DNA from: Enterococcus dispar ATCC 51266
GTDB taxonomy: Bacteria; Bacillota; Bacilli; Lactobacillales; Enterococcaceae
Assembly (NCBI RefSeq): GCF_000406945.1
Contig: NZ_KE136354.1
Span: 2,550,560-2,614,559 of the forward strand
Length of the DNA: 64,000 nucleotides
Direction: 5' to 3'
Positions 45,028-53,994 of this stretch are shown one piece after another; within the stretch, counting starts at the first letter, position 1, and each line of letters starts with the position of its first letter. A model generated the notes under the pieces. That model made no database searches, was not told the DNA's origin, and saw nothing but the letters and a program-made list of their open reading frames with translations. Made by a program: the position numbers and the translations under genes.

Positions 45028-47289
45028 ATGAAAAATATTAAACAATTATTACAGTTAGAAGCTTTGCAACCTTATATTTGGCAAGCGCGTTATGGCGTAG
45101 AAAAAGAAAGTCAACGTATTACAGCCGATGGAAAATTAGCGCAAACTAATCATCCCAATAAATTCGGAAATCGGGCTTACCATCCTTATATTCAAACGGA
45201 TTTTGCAGAAACACAATTAGAATTAGTAACTCCTGTAGCAGATTCACCCCAAGAATTGATGAATTGGTTAGCTGCTATTCACGATGTGGCGTATCGTTCT
45301 TTACCAAAAGAAGAAATGATGTGGCCGCTAAGTATGCCGCCGGTTTTACCGCGAAAAGATGAAGATATTATGATTGCCAAATTGGATACTTTTGAAGATG
45401 TTTTGTATCGACGCTATTTGGCTAAAACTTATGGTAAAAGAAAACAAATGGTAAGTGGTATTCATTTTAATTTTGAATTTGGTGCGGATTTTTTACAAAA
45501 TTTATTTGCGGCACAAGAACAATATGATGATTTTACTGATTTCAAAACAGCAATCTATTTGAAAGTGACCCGTAACTATTTGCGCTATCGCTGGTTTTTA
45601 ACGTATTTATTTGGTGCTTCACCAACAAGTAATGAATATTATTTTGTAGAAGACAGCGCTCCGCAAGAGCCAGTACGTAGCATTCGGAATAGTCGTTTTG
45701 GTTATACCAACCACGAAGATGTACACGTTTCATATGAAAGTTTAACGCAATACCTATCAGATATCGCTCGGATGGTGGAAATTGGCAAACTTTCCGAAGA
45801 AAAAGAGTTTTATGCGCCTGTACGTTTAAGAGGAGGACAAAAAGTCTCGGATTTGGTTCAAACTGGTATTCGGTATATTGAGTTACGTAACATTGACTTA
45901 AATCCCTTTGCTCCTTTTGGGATTAATCAAGAACAAATTGAGTTTTTACACGCGTTTATGTTGTATATGTTTTATTTGCCCGAAGAGGAATCAGCGGATG
46001 ATTGGGTAGCCCACGGGGATGCCATCAACGATTTTGTAGCTTTAGAAAGACCTGATCGTGTGACTGACTATGTAGAAGAAGGTATGGATCTTGTCGCAGG
46101 TTTAAAAGAAATGGCTTATAACTTAAAATTACCGCTAGCAGATACTTTCTTTGATTTTGCCCAAAGTGCTTTTGAAGATCCTAGTCAAACACTGGCAGCT
46201 CGTTTGTATGCGGCTACTAAAAAGGACACGACCACTTGGGCTGCGGCTGTTGCTAAAGAAAATCAGGCGCACGCGTGGCTGAAACCTTATCAATTAGCCG
46301 GGTTTACTAAAATGGAATTATCCACCCAGATTTTAATGTTTGATGCGATTCAAAAAGGTGTACAGGTGGTCGTTTTAGATGAAGAAGATCAATTCTTGCA
46401 ACTACGTTTTGCCGGTCGGACAGAATATGTGAAGAACGCTAATATGACCAGTAAGGACAGCTACGTTGTGCCTTTGATTATGGCGAATAAAACAGTCACT
46501 AAAAAAGTTTTGGCAAACGCCGGTTTTCGCGTGCCAGAAGGATTAGAATTTGCAGATATGGAAACCGCTATTAAGGCTTACCCAAAATTTTCAAAAAGTG
46601 GATTTGTAGTAAAACCCAAATCGACTAACTATGGTTTAGGGATCTCGATTTTTAAACATGGCGCCAGTCTAGCTGATTTTAAAGAAGCTTTAGCAATTGC
46701 ATTTGCTGAAGATACTGCTGTTTTGGTGGAAGAATTTATGATTGGGACAGAATATCGCTTTTTTGTTTTAGATGGAGTAGTTCAAGCAATTTTATTGCGT
46801 GTACCAGCTAATATTGTAGGTGACGGGCAACATACGATTACAGAGTTAGTAGCTGCAAAAAATGAAGATCCGTTGCGGGGCAGCCACCACCGTGCACCTT
46901 TAGAACTCATACAATTAGGCGAAATTGAAAAATTAATGCTAAAAGAACAAGGTTATACCACGCAAAGTGTACCCGCTGCAGGTGTGACAGTTTATCTACG
47001 GGAAAATTCCAACGTCAGCACCGGGGGCGATTCGATTGATGTGACTGATGAATTTTCAGAAGATTATAAGGAAGTGGCAGCAAAAGCAGTAACAGCTTTA
47101 GGAGCAAAAATTTCTGGGATAGACTTAATTATTCCCGATAAAACGCAACCTGCTACTGCGCCAAAAGCTTATGGGATTATTGAGGCGAATTTTAATCCGG
47201 CCATGCATATGCATGTTTATCCTTTTAGCGGTAAGAGTCGGCGACTAACAATGGCTGTATTAAAATTTTTATATCCGGAAATAAACTAA
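45028..47289 (+). CDS. gshF: Bifunctional glutamate-cysteine ligase/glutathione synthetase GshF
   Basis: 753 residues. The N-terminal half (about 1-480) is gamma-glutamylcysteine ligase with YGVEKESQRIT, LELVTPVADSPQELMNWL and GIRYIELRNIDLNPF. The C-terminal half is an ATP-grasp domain with KPKSTNYGLGISIFK, VEEFMIGTEYRFFVLDG and ANFNPAMHMHVYPF. It makes glutathione in two steps. The fused form is typical of streptococci, enterococci and Listeria. The start is ATG 45028 behind AAAAGGAAG; a -10 TATAAT lies at 44991-44996. Confidence 0.96.
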   Translation: MKNIKQLLQLEALQPYIWQARYGVEKESQRITADGKLAQTNHPNKFGNRAYHPYIQTDFAETQLELVTPVADSPQELMNWLAAIHDVAYRSLPKEEMMWPLSMPPVLPRKDEDIMIAKLDTFEDVLYRRYLAKTYGKRKQMVSGIHFNFEFGADFLQNLFAAQEQYDDFTDFKTAIYLKVTRNYLRYRWFLTYLFGASPTSNEYYFVEDSAPQEPVRSIRNSRFGYTNHEDVHVSYESLTQYLSDIARMVEIGKLSEEKEFYAPVRLRGGQKVSDLVQTGIRYIELRNIDLNPFAPFGINQEQIEFLHAFMLYMFYLPEEESADDWVAHGDAINDFVALERPDRVTDYVEEGMDLVAGLKEMAYNLKLPLADTFFDFAQSAFEDPSQTLAARLYAATKKDTTTWAAAVAKENQAHAWLKPYQLAGFTKMELSTQILMFDAIQKGVQVVVLDEEDQFLQLRFAGRTEYVKNANMTSKDSYVVPLIMANKTVTKKVLANAGFRVPEGLEFADMETAIKAYPKFSKSGFVVKPKSTNYGLGISIFKHGASLADFKEALAIAFAEDTAVLVEEFMIGTEYRFFVLDGVVQAILLRVPANIVGDGQHTITELVAAKNEDPLRGSHHRAPLELIQLGEIEKLMLKEQGYTTQSVPAAGVTVYLRENSNVSTGGDSIDVTDEFSEDYKEVAAKAVTALGAKISGIDLIIPDKTQPATAPKAYGIIEANFNPAMHMHVYPFSGKSRRLTMAVLKFLYPEIN

Positions 47290-47391
47290 TTTGTTGTAGA
47301 GAATTTTTCTCGAGGAGTAGCTGCGTGTGCTAGACATAAAAGTATACCGGCATTATTTCTTGTAAAAATCCTATAACCTTTTTATAGATAA

Positions 47392-47434
47392 AAAGCAGGG
47401 GCTGTGCCGTTTTTTGGCACAGCTCCTGCTTTTA
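47392..47434. terminator. Strong terminator after gshF
   Basis: AAGCAGGGGCTGTGCC / GGCACAGCTCCTGCTT with a 6-nt T loop and a T-run. It may also serve the converging gene at 47441. Confidence 0.85.
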
Positions 47435-47440
47435 TGGTAT

Positions 47441-47854
47441 TTAATATTCAAAACTTTTTATTTCAATTGTTTGCTTGGTTTCTTCAACTTTTAAACCAGT
47501 CGTATCCTCCCACCAAGTTTTCATTTCTTTTTCGTAGGTGGTGGGGAATGCATCGACAATTTCCAGTAGACTTTTGTTATTAATTTTGGCATAGGGAAAA
47601 TTTAAAGTCAGATTATATTTTAATTCTGTTAGCAGGCTATAATATTGAAACATCAAGTAATTCATTTCTTCTGTATCATCACAAGCTAAAACTTTTGGCG
47701 CGCGATCCAACATGAAGCCAAAACTACGCATCATAAACATAATGCCATCTAAATGGTCAGGTTGAATATAAGAAGCGTCTTTTAAAATGTCGATATGGGT
47801 ATCAAGTGCTACCAATAATTCCGTCTTTAAAGCAGTGTAATCTGGTTGTGTCAT
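47441..47854 (-). CDS. Protein of unknown function
   Basis: 137 residues starting MTQPDYTALKTELLVALDTH, soluble and acidic, mostly helical by eye. Contains FMMRSFGFMLDRAPKVLACDDTEE and WWEDTTGLKVEE. Strong ribosome site GAGGAGGG. Follows yueI after 50 bp on the same strand, and is probably co-transcribed. Family not recognised. Confidence 0.65.
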   Translation of the reverse strand: MTQPDYTALKTELLVALDTHIDILKDASYIQPDHLDGIMFMMRSFGFMLDRAPKVLACDDTEEMNYLMFQYYSLLTELKYNLTLNFPYAKINNKSLLEIVDAFPTTYEKEMKTWWEDTTGLKVEETKQTIEIKSFEY

Positions 47855-47904
47855 AACAATCCCTCCTCAGGTCCGCAAATAAAAATAATGACATGCCACT
47901 ATCT

Positions 47905-48354
47905 CTAGTGGAATAAGCGATCAAAGAAACCGTGTTTTTTCTCGGGTTCTTTTTTCTCGGTTGTTTTTGTTTCTTCTGGATATTTCTTTTCCACGTCAAT
48001 TACGGGTTCATTGACGGCTTCTTTGGCGACTAAAAGTAGCCCAAAACTATCTGGATTGGCATCCACAAAGTCATTTACTACGGTAAATTTTGCATGATTT
48101 TTAGTGGCAAGTTGAATATATTCAGCTTGTAAACTCTCTGACATTTGACCGTTTAAAAGAACTGTAGCATCTTCATGTTTTTTTAATTCCGTTAAAAAAT
48201 TGTCTTTGTCAGTGTCACTTTTCATTTGTGCAATCGTCATACTTAAATAACAGCGCTCGCGAAATGTGCCCATGTATTTATGCTGTTCATCAGGATTAAC
48301 TAACGGCGTACCATAGCGGCCTTTGTCTAAATGCTGTTGTAATTCGTCTGTCAT
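47905..48354 (-). CDS. yueI: YueI family protein (DUF1694)
   Basis: 149 residues. HLDKGRYGTPLVNPDEQHKYMGTFRERCYLSMTIAQM at the start and VVNDFVDANPDSFGLLLVAKEAVNE are characteristic of YueI. The C-terminus is a charged tail ending KKHGFFDRLFH. The start is ATG 48354 behind TTGGGGGAA; upstream in-frame codons add only hydrophobic residues without a ribosome site. Function unknown; the fold is said to resemble small regulatory domains. Confidence 0.8.
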   Translation of the reverse strand: MTDELQQHLDKGRYGTPLVNPDEQHKYMGTFRERCYLSMTIAQMKSDTDKDNFLTELKKHEDATVLLNGQMSESLQAEYIQLATKNHAKFTVVNDFVDANPDSFGLLLVAKEAVNEPVIDVEKKYPEETKTTEKKEPEKKHGFFDRLFH

Positions 48355-48384
48355 GTCGTTTCCCCCAATAATTCTGATAAACCA

Positions 48385-48393
48385 ATTATAGCA
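48385..48393 (-). promoter_or_regulatory. Extended -10 promoter of yueI
   Basis: On the minus strand TGCTATAAT, an extended -10 with perfect hexamer, 30 bp before the yueI ATG. The -35 is poor, which is normal for the class. Confidence 0.6.
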
Positions 48394-48554
48394 TTTTTGG
48401 ATAAAAAGGTAAGAAAATGCTTGCATTCTTGATTTAGCAATTATTTTTATAAAAATGTTTTTTTCCGAAAATGGAAAAGGTATAATGTTTACGGTTGAGT
48501 CAAAGAAATATCACTAAAAAACTATAAATAATAAAGAGAAAGAAGGTTATTATT

Positions 48555-48725
48555 TTGGCGAGCTCTGGAGAAAAATTATTACTGCCCTTAATTATTTTAT
48601 TTTTGTTAGTCAGTACATATATCGACAATCTTTCGTTGTTTCAAATCGTTGGATTCGTTATTTTAGCCCTACTTTTACCGGTTGGGGCAAAATTTTTAAA
48701 AGCACGCCAAATGGAGCGTTCATAG
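48555..48725 (+). CDS. Small membrane protein, 56 residues
   Basis: TTG start behind AAAGAAGG, MASSGEKLLLPLIILFLLVS, then a second hydrophobic segment (IVGFVILALLLPVGAKFL) and a basic tail. A -10 TATAAT lies at 48481-48486. The gene ends 10 bp before a terminator. No family recognised. Confidence 0.6.
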   Translation: MASSGEKLLLPLIILFLLVSTYIDNLSLFQIVGFVILALLLPVGAKFLKARQMERS

Positions 48726-48734
48726 GAATATTTA

Positions 48735-48776
48735 GAAAAACACCTCTACAAAGAAAGTAGTCGTGTTTTTTTTTTG
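48735..48776 (+). terminator. Terminator of the 56-residue protein gene
   Basis: AAAAACAC-CT-CTAC, loop AAAGAAA, GTAG-TC-GTGTTTTTTT. Two-base internal mismatch and a long T-run. Confidence 0.65.
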
Positions 48777-49027
48777 TAAAAAATTATAGGATTTTAACAC
48801 GTGGTGATGCCGATACGCTAAGGATATTGGAGGATAGTTTCGCAATTGAACTCTCTACGACAATAAGCTGAAATTCCCAGAACAACTTATTAAAATTCCA
48901 TCTTATTACTTGAGAGATAAGCGGGGCCGTTCAAATTTTCTTAGGCTTTGTAAAAAAATGAGTACAAAAAGCTTTTCTTTTCCTTCTGTACTATAATAAA
49001 AAGAAAAAGGACGAAGAAGGGATTTTT
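48777..49027. other. Intergenic region without a recognised gene
   Basis: 250 bp. It ends in a -10 TATAAT (48992-48997) with no clear -35, and GACGAAGAAGG before the amidohydrolase GTG. Nothing else stands out. Confidence 0.5.
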
Positions 49028-50608
49028 GTGAAACGCATTTTAGTAAATGGTAAAATTTTTACCGGTGAAAAATTTGTCTCGGCATTGGAAATAACCGATG
49101 ATAAAGTTAGTTGGTTAGGTGATAGTCAAGATGCACGTTTGCGAAATGTGGATGAAGTAGTTGATTTAAACGGACGTTTAACGATGCCCAGTTTTTGGGA
49201 TGTTCATACTCACCCGTTGTGGATTTCAGAAACTTTGGGTAGTGTTGCATGTACACCTCCAAATGTTGCGAGTATTGAAGAGATGATTACCGCTTTGAGA
49301 AATTCGCCGCAAGTAGGCAAAAAAGATGCGTGGATCGAAGGTTGGGGGTATGATGAATCAAAACTTGCCGAGGGCCGAACGCCAACAATTCACGATTTAG
49401 ATCAAGTTTCCACAACGCAACCAGTTTATGTTTTACGCTCGGATTGTCATTCTTGTGCGGTTAATTCTGTAGCCTTGAAACTAGCTGGAATAAAAAAAGA
49501 AACGCCTGATCCTTTTGGGGGAATGATTGGTCATTTTGAAAATGGTGAGCCCAATGGGGTGATGTTGGAAAATGGGGCTAGCAAATTGATTAAAGCAGTC
49601 AAAGAAAACGACACTTTTGAAAACGTCGTGAACCAAACGATGAAGTTAGCTAAGCACTATCGCACTCGTGGTATTGGCGTAATTAGCGATATGATTAGTT
49701 TAGTTGCCCCCTATGATTATGCGGAAATTTATTCAGAAGCTGCACGTCGCGGCTTGGCCCAAGAAGTCTATTTGTATTATTCTATCGATGAAATTAAGCG
49801 ACTGCATTTGACCCAACTTCCTCGTCCAAATCATCCACATGTGCATGTGGCAGGAATCAAATTATTTATGGATGGGACAATCTCCAATCAAACCGCGCGT
49901 GTTAAAAAGCCTTATAAAAATTCTGATAGCACCGGTTTTGCTATCAATACGGCAGCAGATTTAAAGTTTGCTTATGAATTTGCTAAGAATAATGACTGTC
50001 AAATTGCTATTCATGCGATGGGAGATGCGGCCATTCAATTAATTTTGGATACGTATGGAGAGCTGGAACCGTGGTTAACAAATCGCCCCTCTGTCAGGAT
50101 TGAACATGCTACCTTATTAGAGGATAAAACGTTAGCGGCGTTTCATGCAGCTAAAATGAACTTTGCATTTGTAACACAAATTATTTTCTTATATGCAGAA
50201 TATGCTTCTTATTCCCAAAACTTAGAGGAGAAACGCTTGAAGGAATGTTATCCGCTGGCTTCGATGTTAAAAAGCGGAGTTCCGACGGCATTATCTTCAG
50301 ATGCACCGGCTACAGCTTGGATAAAACCAGATGATGTTTTTGCTAGTCTTGCGGCAGCTGTGACTAGAATTGGAGCAAATAGCGAAGATTTAAATTCTAA
50401 AGAAGCAATTGATTTGGTCACTGCCTTTAAGCTGTATACTAAGGCTGCCGCTGCTATGGTACCAACAGAAAAGACAGCGACATTAAACAGTGGCCAAAGT
50501 GCCGATATCATTGTCCTTTCACAAGATTTGTTTACTACTAATCCGAAAAAATGGCAGGAAACCACAATTGAAAGAATGTACTTAAAAGGACAAGAAATTA
50601 TCAAATAA
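49028..50608 (+). CDS. YtcJ-type metal-dependent amidohydrolase
   Basis: 526 residues, GTG start. Metal and active-site motifs: WDVHTHPLW (HxH), VLRSDCHSCAVNSVALKLAG, GIKLFMDGTISNQTA, IAIHAMGDAAI, RIEHATLL and ALSSDAPATAW. This series is the YtcJ/LAF3 branch of the amidohydrolase superfamily, acting on amide or imide bonds of small molecules. The substrate is not known. Followed by a GNAT gene after 11 bp, so the two form an operon. Confidence 0.88.
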   Translation: MKRILVNGKIFTGEKFVSALEITDDKVSWLGDSQDARLRNVDEVVDLNGRLTMPSFWDVHTHPLWISETLGSVACTPPNVASIEEMITALRNSPQVGKKDAWIEGWGYDESKLAEGRTPTIHDLDQVSTTQPVYVLRSDCHSCAVNSVALKLAGIKKETPDPFGGMIGHFENGEPNGVMLENGASKLIKAVKENDTFENVVNQTMKLAKHYRTRGIGVISDMISLVAPYDYAEIYSEAARRGLAQEVYLYYSIDEIKRLHLTQLPRPNHPHVHVAGIKLFMDGTISNQTARVKKPYKNSDSTGFAINTAADLKFAYEFAKNNDCQIAIHAMGDAAIQLILDTYGELEPWLTNRPSVRIEHATLLEDKTLAAFHAAKMNFAFVTQIIFLYAEYASYSQNLEEKRLKECYPLASMLKSGVPTALSSDAPATAWIKPDDVFASLAAAVTRIGANSEDLNSKEAIDLVTAFKLYTKAAAAMVPTEKTATLNSGQSADIIVLSQDLFTTNPKKWQETTIERMYLKGQEIIK

Positions 50609-50619
50609 AGAGGTGTAAT

Positions 50620-51189
50620 ATGGAAGAAATCGTTAATATTCCTTTAGCGTTTGCAGAAAATACAGTATTGGAAACCACGCGTTTACACTTACGACCACTT
50701 AAAATTACCGATGCTCAGGATATGTATGAATACGCAAGTGATGAAGAGACAACACGTTATGTTTTTCAACAACATCGCAGTTTAGATGATACTAAGTTTG
50801 CAATTGCCAATTATTTTATGGCAGAACCTTTAGGAAAGTATGCTATTGAAGAAAAAAAGAGCGGTAAAATGATTGGAACGATTGATTTGCGGGTGGAGTC
50901 TAATTACGGTCGGGGTGAAATTGGCTATACTTTAAATAAAGCTTACTGGGGACAGGGGATTATGCCAGAAGCAGCGTTTGCTTTGTTGGCTTTAGGGTTT
51001 GATAAGATGAAATTAGTTTCCATTGGTGCCTATCATAATTTAGAAAATAGAAAATCAGGGCGCGTGATGGAAAAACTTGGCATGAAAAAAGTTACAGAAA
51101 TAAAAAGTAGTCGTTTATGGAAAGGTGTGCTCATTGACGAGGGCTTCTATATGATGACTGCTGCTGATTGGCAGAAACGAGTGATGTAA
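50620..51189 (+). CDS. GNAT acetyltransferase, RimJ/RimL type
   Basis: 189 residues. ETTRLHLRPLKITDAQDMYEYASDEETTRYV at the start, then GEIGYTLNKAYWGQGIMPEAAFALLALGFDKM (acetyl-CoA motif) and NLENRKSGRVMEKLGMKK. This is the RimJ/RimL group, which acetylates protein N-termini or small molecules. Target unknown. Ribosome site AAAGAGGTG. Downstream of the amidohydrolase gene. Confidence 0.87.
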   Translation: MEEIVNIPLAFAENTVLETTRLHLRPLKITDAQDMYEYASDEETTRYVFQQHRSLDDTKFAIANYFMAEPLGKYAIEEKKSGKMIGTIDLRVESNYGRGEIGYTLNKAYWGQGIMPEAAFALLALGFDKMKLVSIGAYHNLENRKSGRVMEKLGMKKVTEIKSSRLWKGVLIDEGFYMMTAADWQKRVM

Positions 51190-51266
51190 CATGAGCGAGT
51201 TGATAGGGGTTTTCTTGAAAATTGGCGCTTATGTAGGAACACTTTGATTGGAAAGGAATGGATAAA

Positions 51267-51668
51267 ATGAAACTTTCAATTGAGACAGAAGTAGTCGAAT
51301 TAATTCGTAGTAAAATGCAAGCCGGAGATGTCGTCTACTTAGATTTTGAAGATGGCGATGGCCCTTTTGCCAATACTGGATTGAGTTGCCGTTTAGACTT
51401 AAGTTTTCGCATCATTCTTACACCAACAGATTATCCAACAAAAGGGCTGGAAGTTTATGATGAAACTTTAGTAACAGCAGTCGGACCAATAAAAATGAAA
51501 AAAAGTTCGGAACTTTATTTAGAAGAAGAAACACGATTAGTAGAAAATAAAGCGATGCATACGCTGCAATTAAAAGGAAATAGCGGCATTTTGGCGAATA
51601 ATATTCCGATTTTACGCATTGATAAAGTGATAGCAGGTGGTAATAGTGGGAAAATTAGCGGTTGTTAG
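51267..51668 (+). CDS. HesB/IscA-like family protein (iron-sulfur biosynthesis type)
   Basis: 133 residues. VVYLDFEDGDGPFANTGLSCRLDLSFRIIL and EVYDETLVTAVGPIKMKKSSELYLEEETRLVENKAMHTLQLKGNSGILANN fit the small Lactobacillales proteins annotated in the FeS-biosynthesis (HesB-like) family. The Cys pattern of true A-type carriers is not present; only one Cys is mid-protein and one terminal. The start is ATG 51267 with GGAAAGGA upstream. Overlaps the next gene by 23 bp. Confidence 0.65.
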   Translation: MKLSIETEVVELIRSKMQAGDVVYLDFEDGDGPFANTGLSCRLDLSFRIILTPTDYPTKGLEVYDETLVTAVGPIKMKKSSELYLEEETRLVENKAMHTLQLKGNSGILANNIPILRIDKVIAGGNSGKISGC

Positions 51669-52542
51669 TGATCTTCATGCCGATATTAATCGTTTTACGA
51701 CCGAAGATATTGCCCAACTCGTCACAGTTTTACAAGAAAAAAAGGTTGATCGACTGCATTTTGCTGGGGACTTAGCCAATAAAGTTGAACGAGCGATGGC
51801 GATTGTCGCGTATTTTGAACAATACTTTCCCACTACCTTTAATTGGGGAAATCATGAAATGGCAGATCTTGCCCCAGAGCAGATTGAAGACTATCCTAAT
51901 CCGGCTTTTTTGAATCAAAAAGCGTTGGCGCTGAATCATACCACTGTTTTAGTCGGTTATAACGGTTGGTATGATTATCGCTTTTCTACTTTGGAGGATG
52001 AAGAAAAGATTAAAGCCGTTAAACAATTGTATTGGTATGACCGTGTCATTAAAAGAAACGACAGTGATCCAAATGTTGATTCGCAATTACGCAAGCGTTT
52101 AAAAATTTTATTGGATGCGTTACAAAAAGAGGGAAAACAAGTGATTTTAGCCACGCATTTTGTCCCCAAAAAAGAATTTATTGTCTATCAGACTGCTCCA
52201 AAATTGAAAAGGTGGAATGAGTTAAACGCCTTTTTGGGTTCAGAAGAATTAGGAGAACTGTTGGATCGCTATGATAATATTAAGCAGGTAGTCTTCGGTC
52301 ATACCCATCGTCGCTTTGACGATCAAAAAATCAAAGGAACTTGGTATAGTTGTCATCCTTTTGGGTATTTCTTTGAATGGCAATTAACGCGAAATTTCGT
52401 TTTGGAAAATAAGTTAGTCGAAGAATACAATCCAATGAAGTTGCGAGGTATATTAAAGGCTCACGAAGCGCAATTTAAAGATTACCAAAAGCAACATTTA
52501 AAAAGTGAGTTTGAACAAGCGCTCACCATTATTGATTATTAA
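51646..52542 (+). CDS. Metallophosphoesterase
   Basis: 298 residues. Motifs: VVSDLHADINRF (DxH), HFAGDLANK (GD), NWGNHEMAD (GNH), ILATHFVP and VFGHTHRRF (GHxH). All metal ligands of the calcineurin-like fold are in place. Substrate unknown. The GTG start has AGGTGG 6 bp upstream and lies inside the end of the HesB-like gene in another frame, so translation is coupled. Confidence 0.9.
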   Translation: MGKLAVVSDLHADINRFTTEDIAQLVTVLQEKKVDRLHFAGDLANKVERAMAIVAYFEQYFPTTFNWGNHEMADLAPEQIEDYPNPAFLNQKALALNHTTVLVGYNGWYDYRFSTLEDEEKIKAVKQLYWYDRVIKRNDSDPNVDSQLRKRLKILLDALQKEGKQVILATHFVPKKEFIVYQTAPKLKRWNELNAFLGSEELGELLDRYDNIKQVVFGHTHRRFDDQKIKGTWYSCHPFGYFFEWQLTRNFVLENKLVEEYNPMKLRGILKAHEAQFKDYQKQHLKSEFEQALTIIDY

Positions 52543-52592
52543 AAAAAGTTATGGCAAACGTTTTTTAGACGTTTGCCATAACTTTTATTTTA
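52543..52592. terminator. Bidirectional terminator
   Basis: AAAAGTTATGGCAAACG, 9-nt loop, CGTTTGCCATAACTTTT. A 17-bp perfect stem just past the phosphoesterase stop. Confidence 0.9.
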
Positions 52593-52612
52593 AATCTTTT
52601 TAGACAACTTTT

Positions 52613-53344
52613 TTATAAGAATAATCCTTTATAAAATAAAATGGCTACAATACTTGCTAAAATTGGGGCTAAAACTGGTACCTAAGCATAGTCCCATTGA
52701 GAAGAACCTTTATATTTTAAAGGTAAGATGCTGTGGAGAATCCGTGGCCCTAAATCACGAGCGGGGTTTAAACCAGGTCCGGTTGGTCCCCCTAATGATG
52801 CGACTAAAGTCCAAACGAGAAAACCCAAAGCAAAGTGAGCAGTTCCCAAATTGTCTTGGAAAAATGGCGCTTTGGTAATCCCAATGGCACCAAAGAACAA
52901 AATGAAAGAACCGAAAAATTCATTTACAAAACCATTTAATTTTGAGCCCACACTATTAATAGTTGAGAATGTTCCAAGTACGTGATTAGTGTCTTCTGTT
53001 TGATCGTAGTAAGGTTTGTAACACGCTACGACAATTAATTGTCCCACAATGGCACCGAGCATTTGGGCGACGATATAAGGTAAAACTTCGCTCCAAGGAA
53101 ACATACCAGCAACAGCTAAACCAATTGAAAAAGCAGGGTTGATGTGATTGCCGCTAATTGAGCCAAACATCATGGCAGGAATCATTACCCCACACCCATA
53201 ACCTACAGCAATTAACATCCAGTCGCTACCGTAACCTTTTGTTCCTTTCAAGTCGACGTTTGCTACCGCGCCGTTACCTAGCATAATTAAAAAAGCTGTA
53301 CCGACAAATTCGGCTGCTAGGCGTGTCATTAGTGAATAATCCAA
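52613..53344 (-). pseudogene. glpF: Aquaglyceroporin (GlpF-type) interrupted by an in-frame TAG
   Basis: TTG start at 53344 behind GAGGAGG. It has the two NPA boxes NHINPAFSIGLAVAG and GPGLNPARDLGPR, the latter with Asp as in glycerol facilitators. The frame stops at TAG 52684-52682, after SSQWDYA. Beyond it the same frame reads VPVLAPILASIVAILFYKGL to a normal stop at 52613, the expected last helix. A TGG (Trp) to TAG change explains this; WVP at this place is usual in the family. The 220-residue product would lack helix six. A sequencing error is possible. Confidence 0.85.
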
Positions 53345-53546
53345 ATAAAAAACCTCCTCAAATTTTTGTTTGAGTCTAAAATAAGTGCAAAAAAATAAGG
53401 CTAAAAAACTCAAACATTACTATAAAAACAGATTTTAGTTAAAAAGACAAATGATAACACTTTTGATAATTTCAGAAAAAATGCTGTTACATAAATATTA
53501 AAAGTATTACAATTATTTTAATAGTAATCATAGAAAGTGTTTTCTA

Positions 53547-53575
53547 TTGCGCCATAACAGGCATTTTGCTAGAAT
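53547..53575 (+). promoter_or_regulatory. Candidate hup promoter
   Basis: TTGCGC (53547-53552), 17-bp spacer, TAGAAT (53570-53575). A palindrome TAGAAA-GTGT-TTTCTA (53531-53546) lies directly upstream. Confidence 0.5.
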
Positions 53576-53633
53576 AAAAGATAAGGATTACTTCATATCC
53601 TAATTATTTTATTCCGAGTAGGAGGAATTATTA

Positions 53634-53906
53634 ATGAACAAAGCAGATTTAATTTCAGCTGTGGCTGAAAAATCAGGGGTTACTAAAAAAGACGCTACTG
53701 CTGTATTGGCTGCCATCATCGATACTGTTGAAACAACGCTTAAATCAGAAGACAGTGTACAAATCATGGGCTTTGGTACTTTTGAAACACGTAAACGTGC
53801 TGCACGTAAAGGCCGCAACCCACAAACTGGGGAAGAAATCGAAATTCCAGCATCCGTTACACCAGCTTTCAAACCTGGTAAACAATTAAAAGACGCTGTA
53901 AAATAA
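53634..53906 (+). CDS. hup: DNA-binding protein HU
   Basis: 90 residues. [21 protein letters not shown] and the DNA-binding arm [29 protein letters not shown], ending [14 protein letters not shown]. Full-length HU, the main nucleoid protein. Strong AGGAGG. Followed by a short terminator and then by the prophage integrase, so the prophage sits just downstream of hup. Confidence 0.97.
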   Translation: MNKADLISAVAEKSGVTKKDATAVLAAIIDTVETTLKSEDSVQIMGFGTFETRKRAARKGRNPQTGEEIEIPASVTPAFKPGKQLKDAVK

Positions 53907-53915
53907 AACAGCTTT

Positions 53916-53947
53916 AGGAAGCCTGTAATACCGGGCTTCCTTCTTTA
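53916..53947 (+). terminator. Terminator of hup
   Basis: AGGAAGCC, 10-nt loop, GGCTTCCT, then TCTTTATTT. Confidence 0.75.
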
Positions 53948-53969
53948 TTTATCATCAATACATAATCTA

Positions 53970-53991
53970 AAAGGGGCAATAAAGGGGCAAT
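53970..53991. repeat. Tandem 11-bp direct repeat beside the integrase gene
   Basis: AAAGGGGCAAT at 53970-53980 and 53981-53991, directly past the integrase stop. Candidate integrase arm-type sites or part of attL; inferred from position. Confidence 0.4.
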
Positions 53992-53994
53992 TCG

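Noticed and set aside
53531..53546. Palindrome TAGAAA-GTGT-TTTCTA read as a possible operator for hup or glpF
   Set aside because: Short and AT-rich; no second copy or known regulator match, so kept only as a note.
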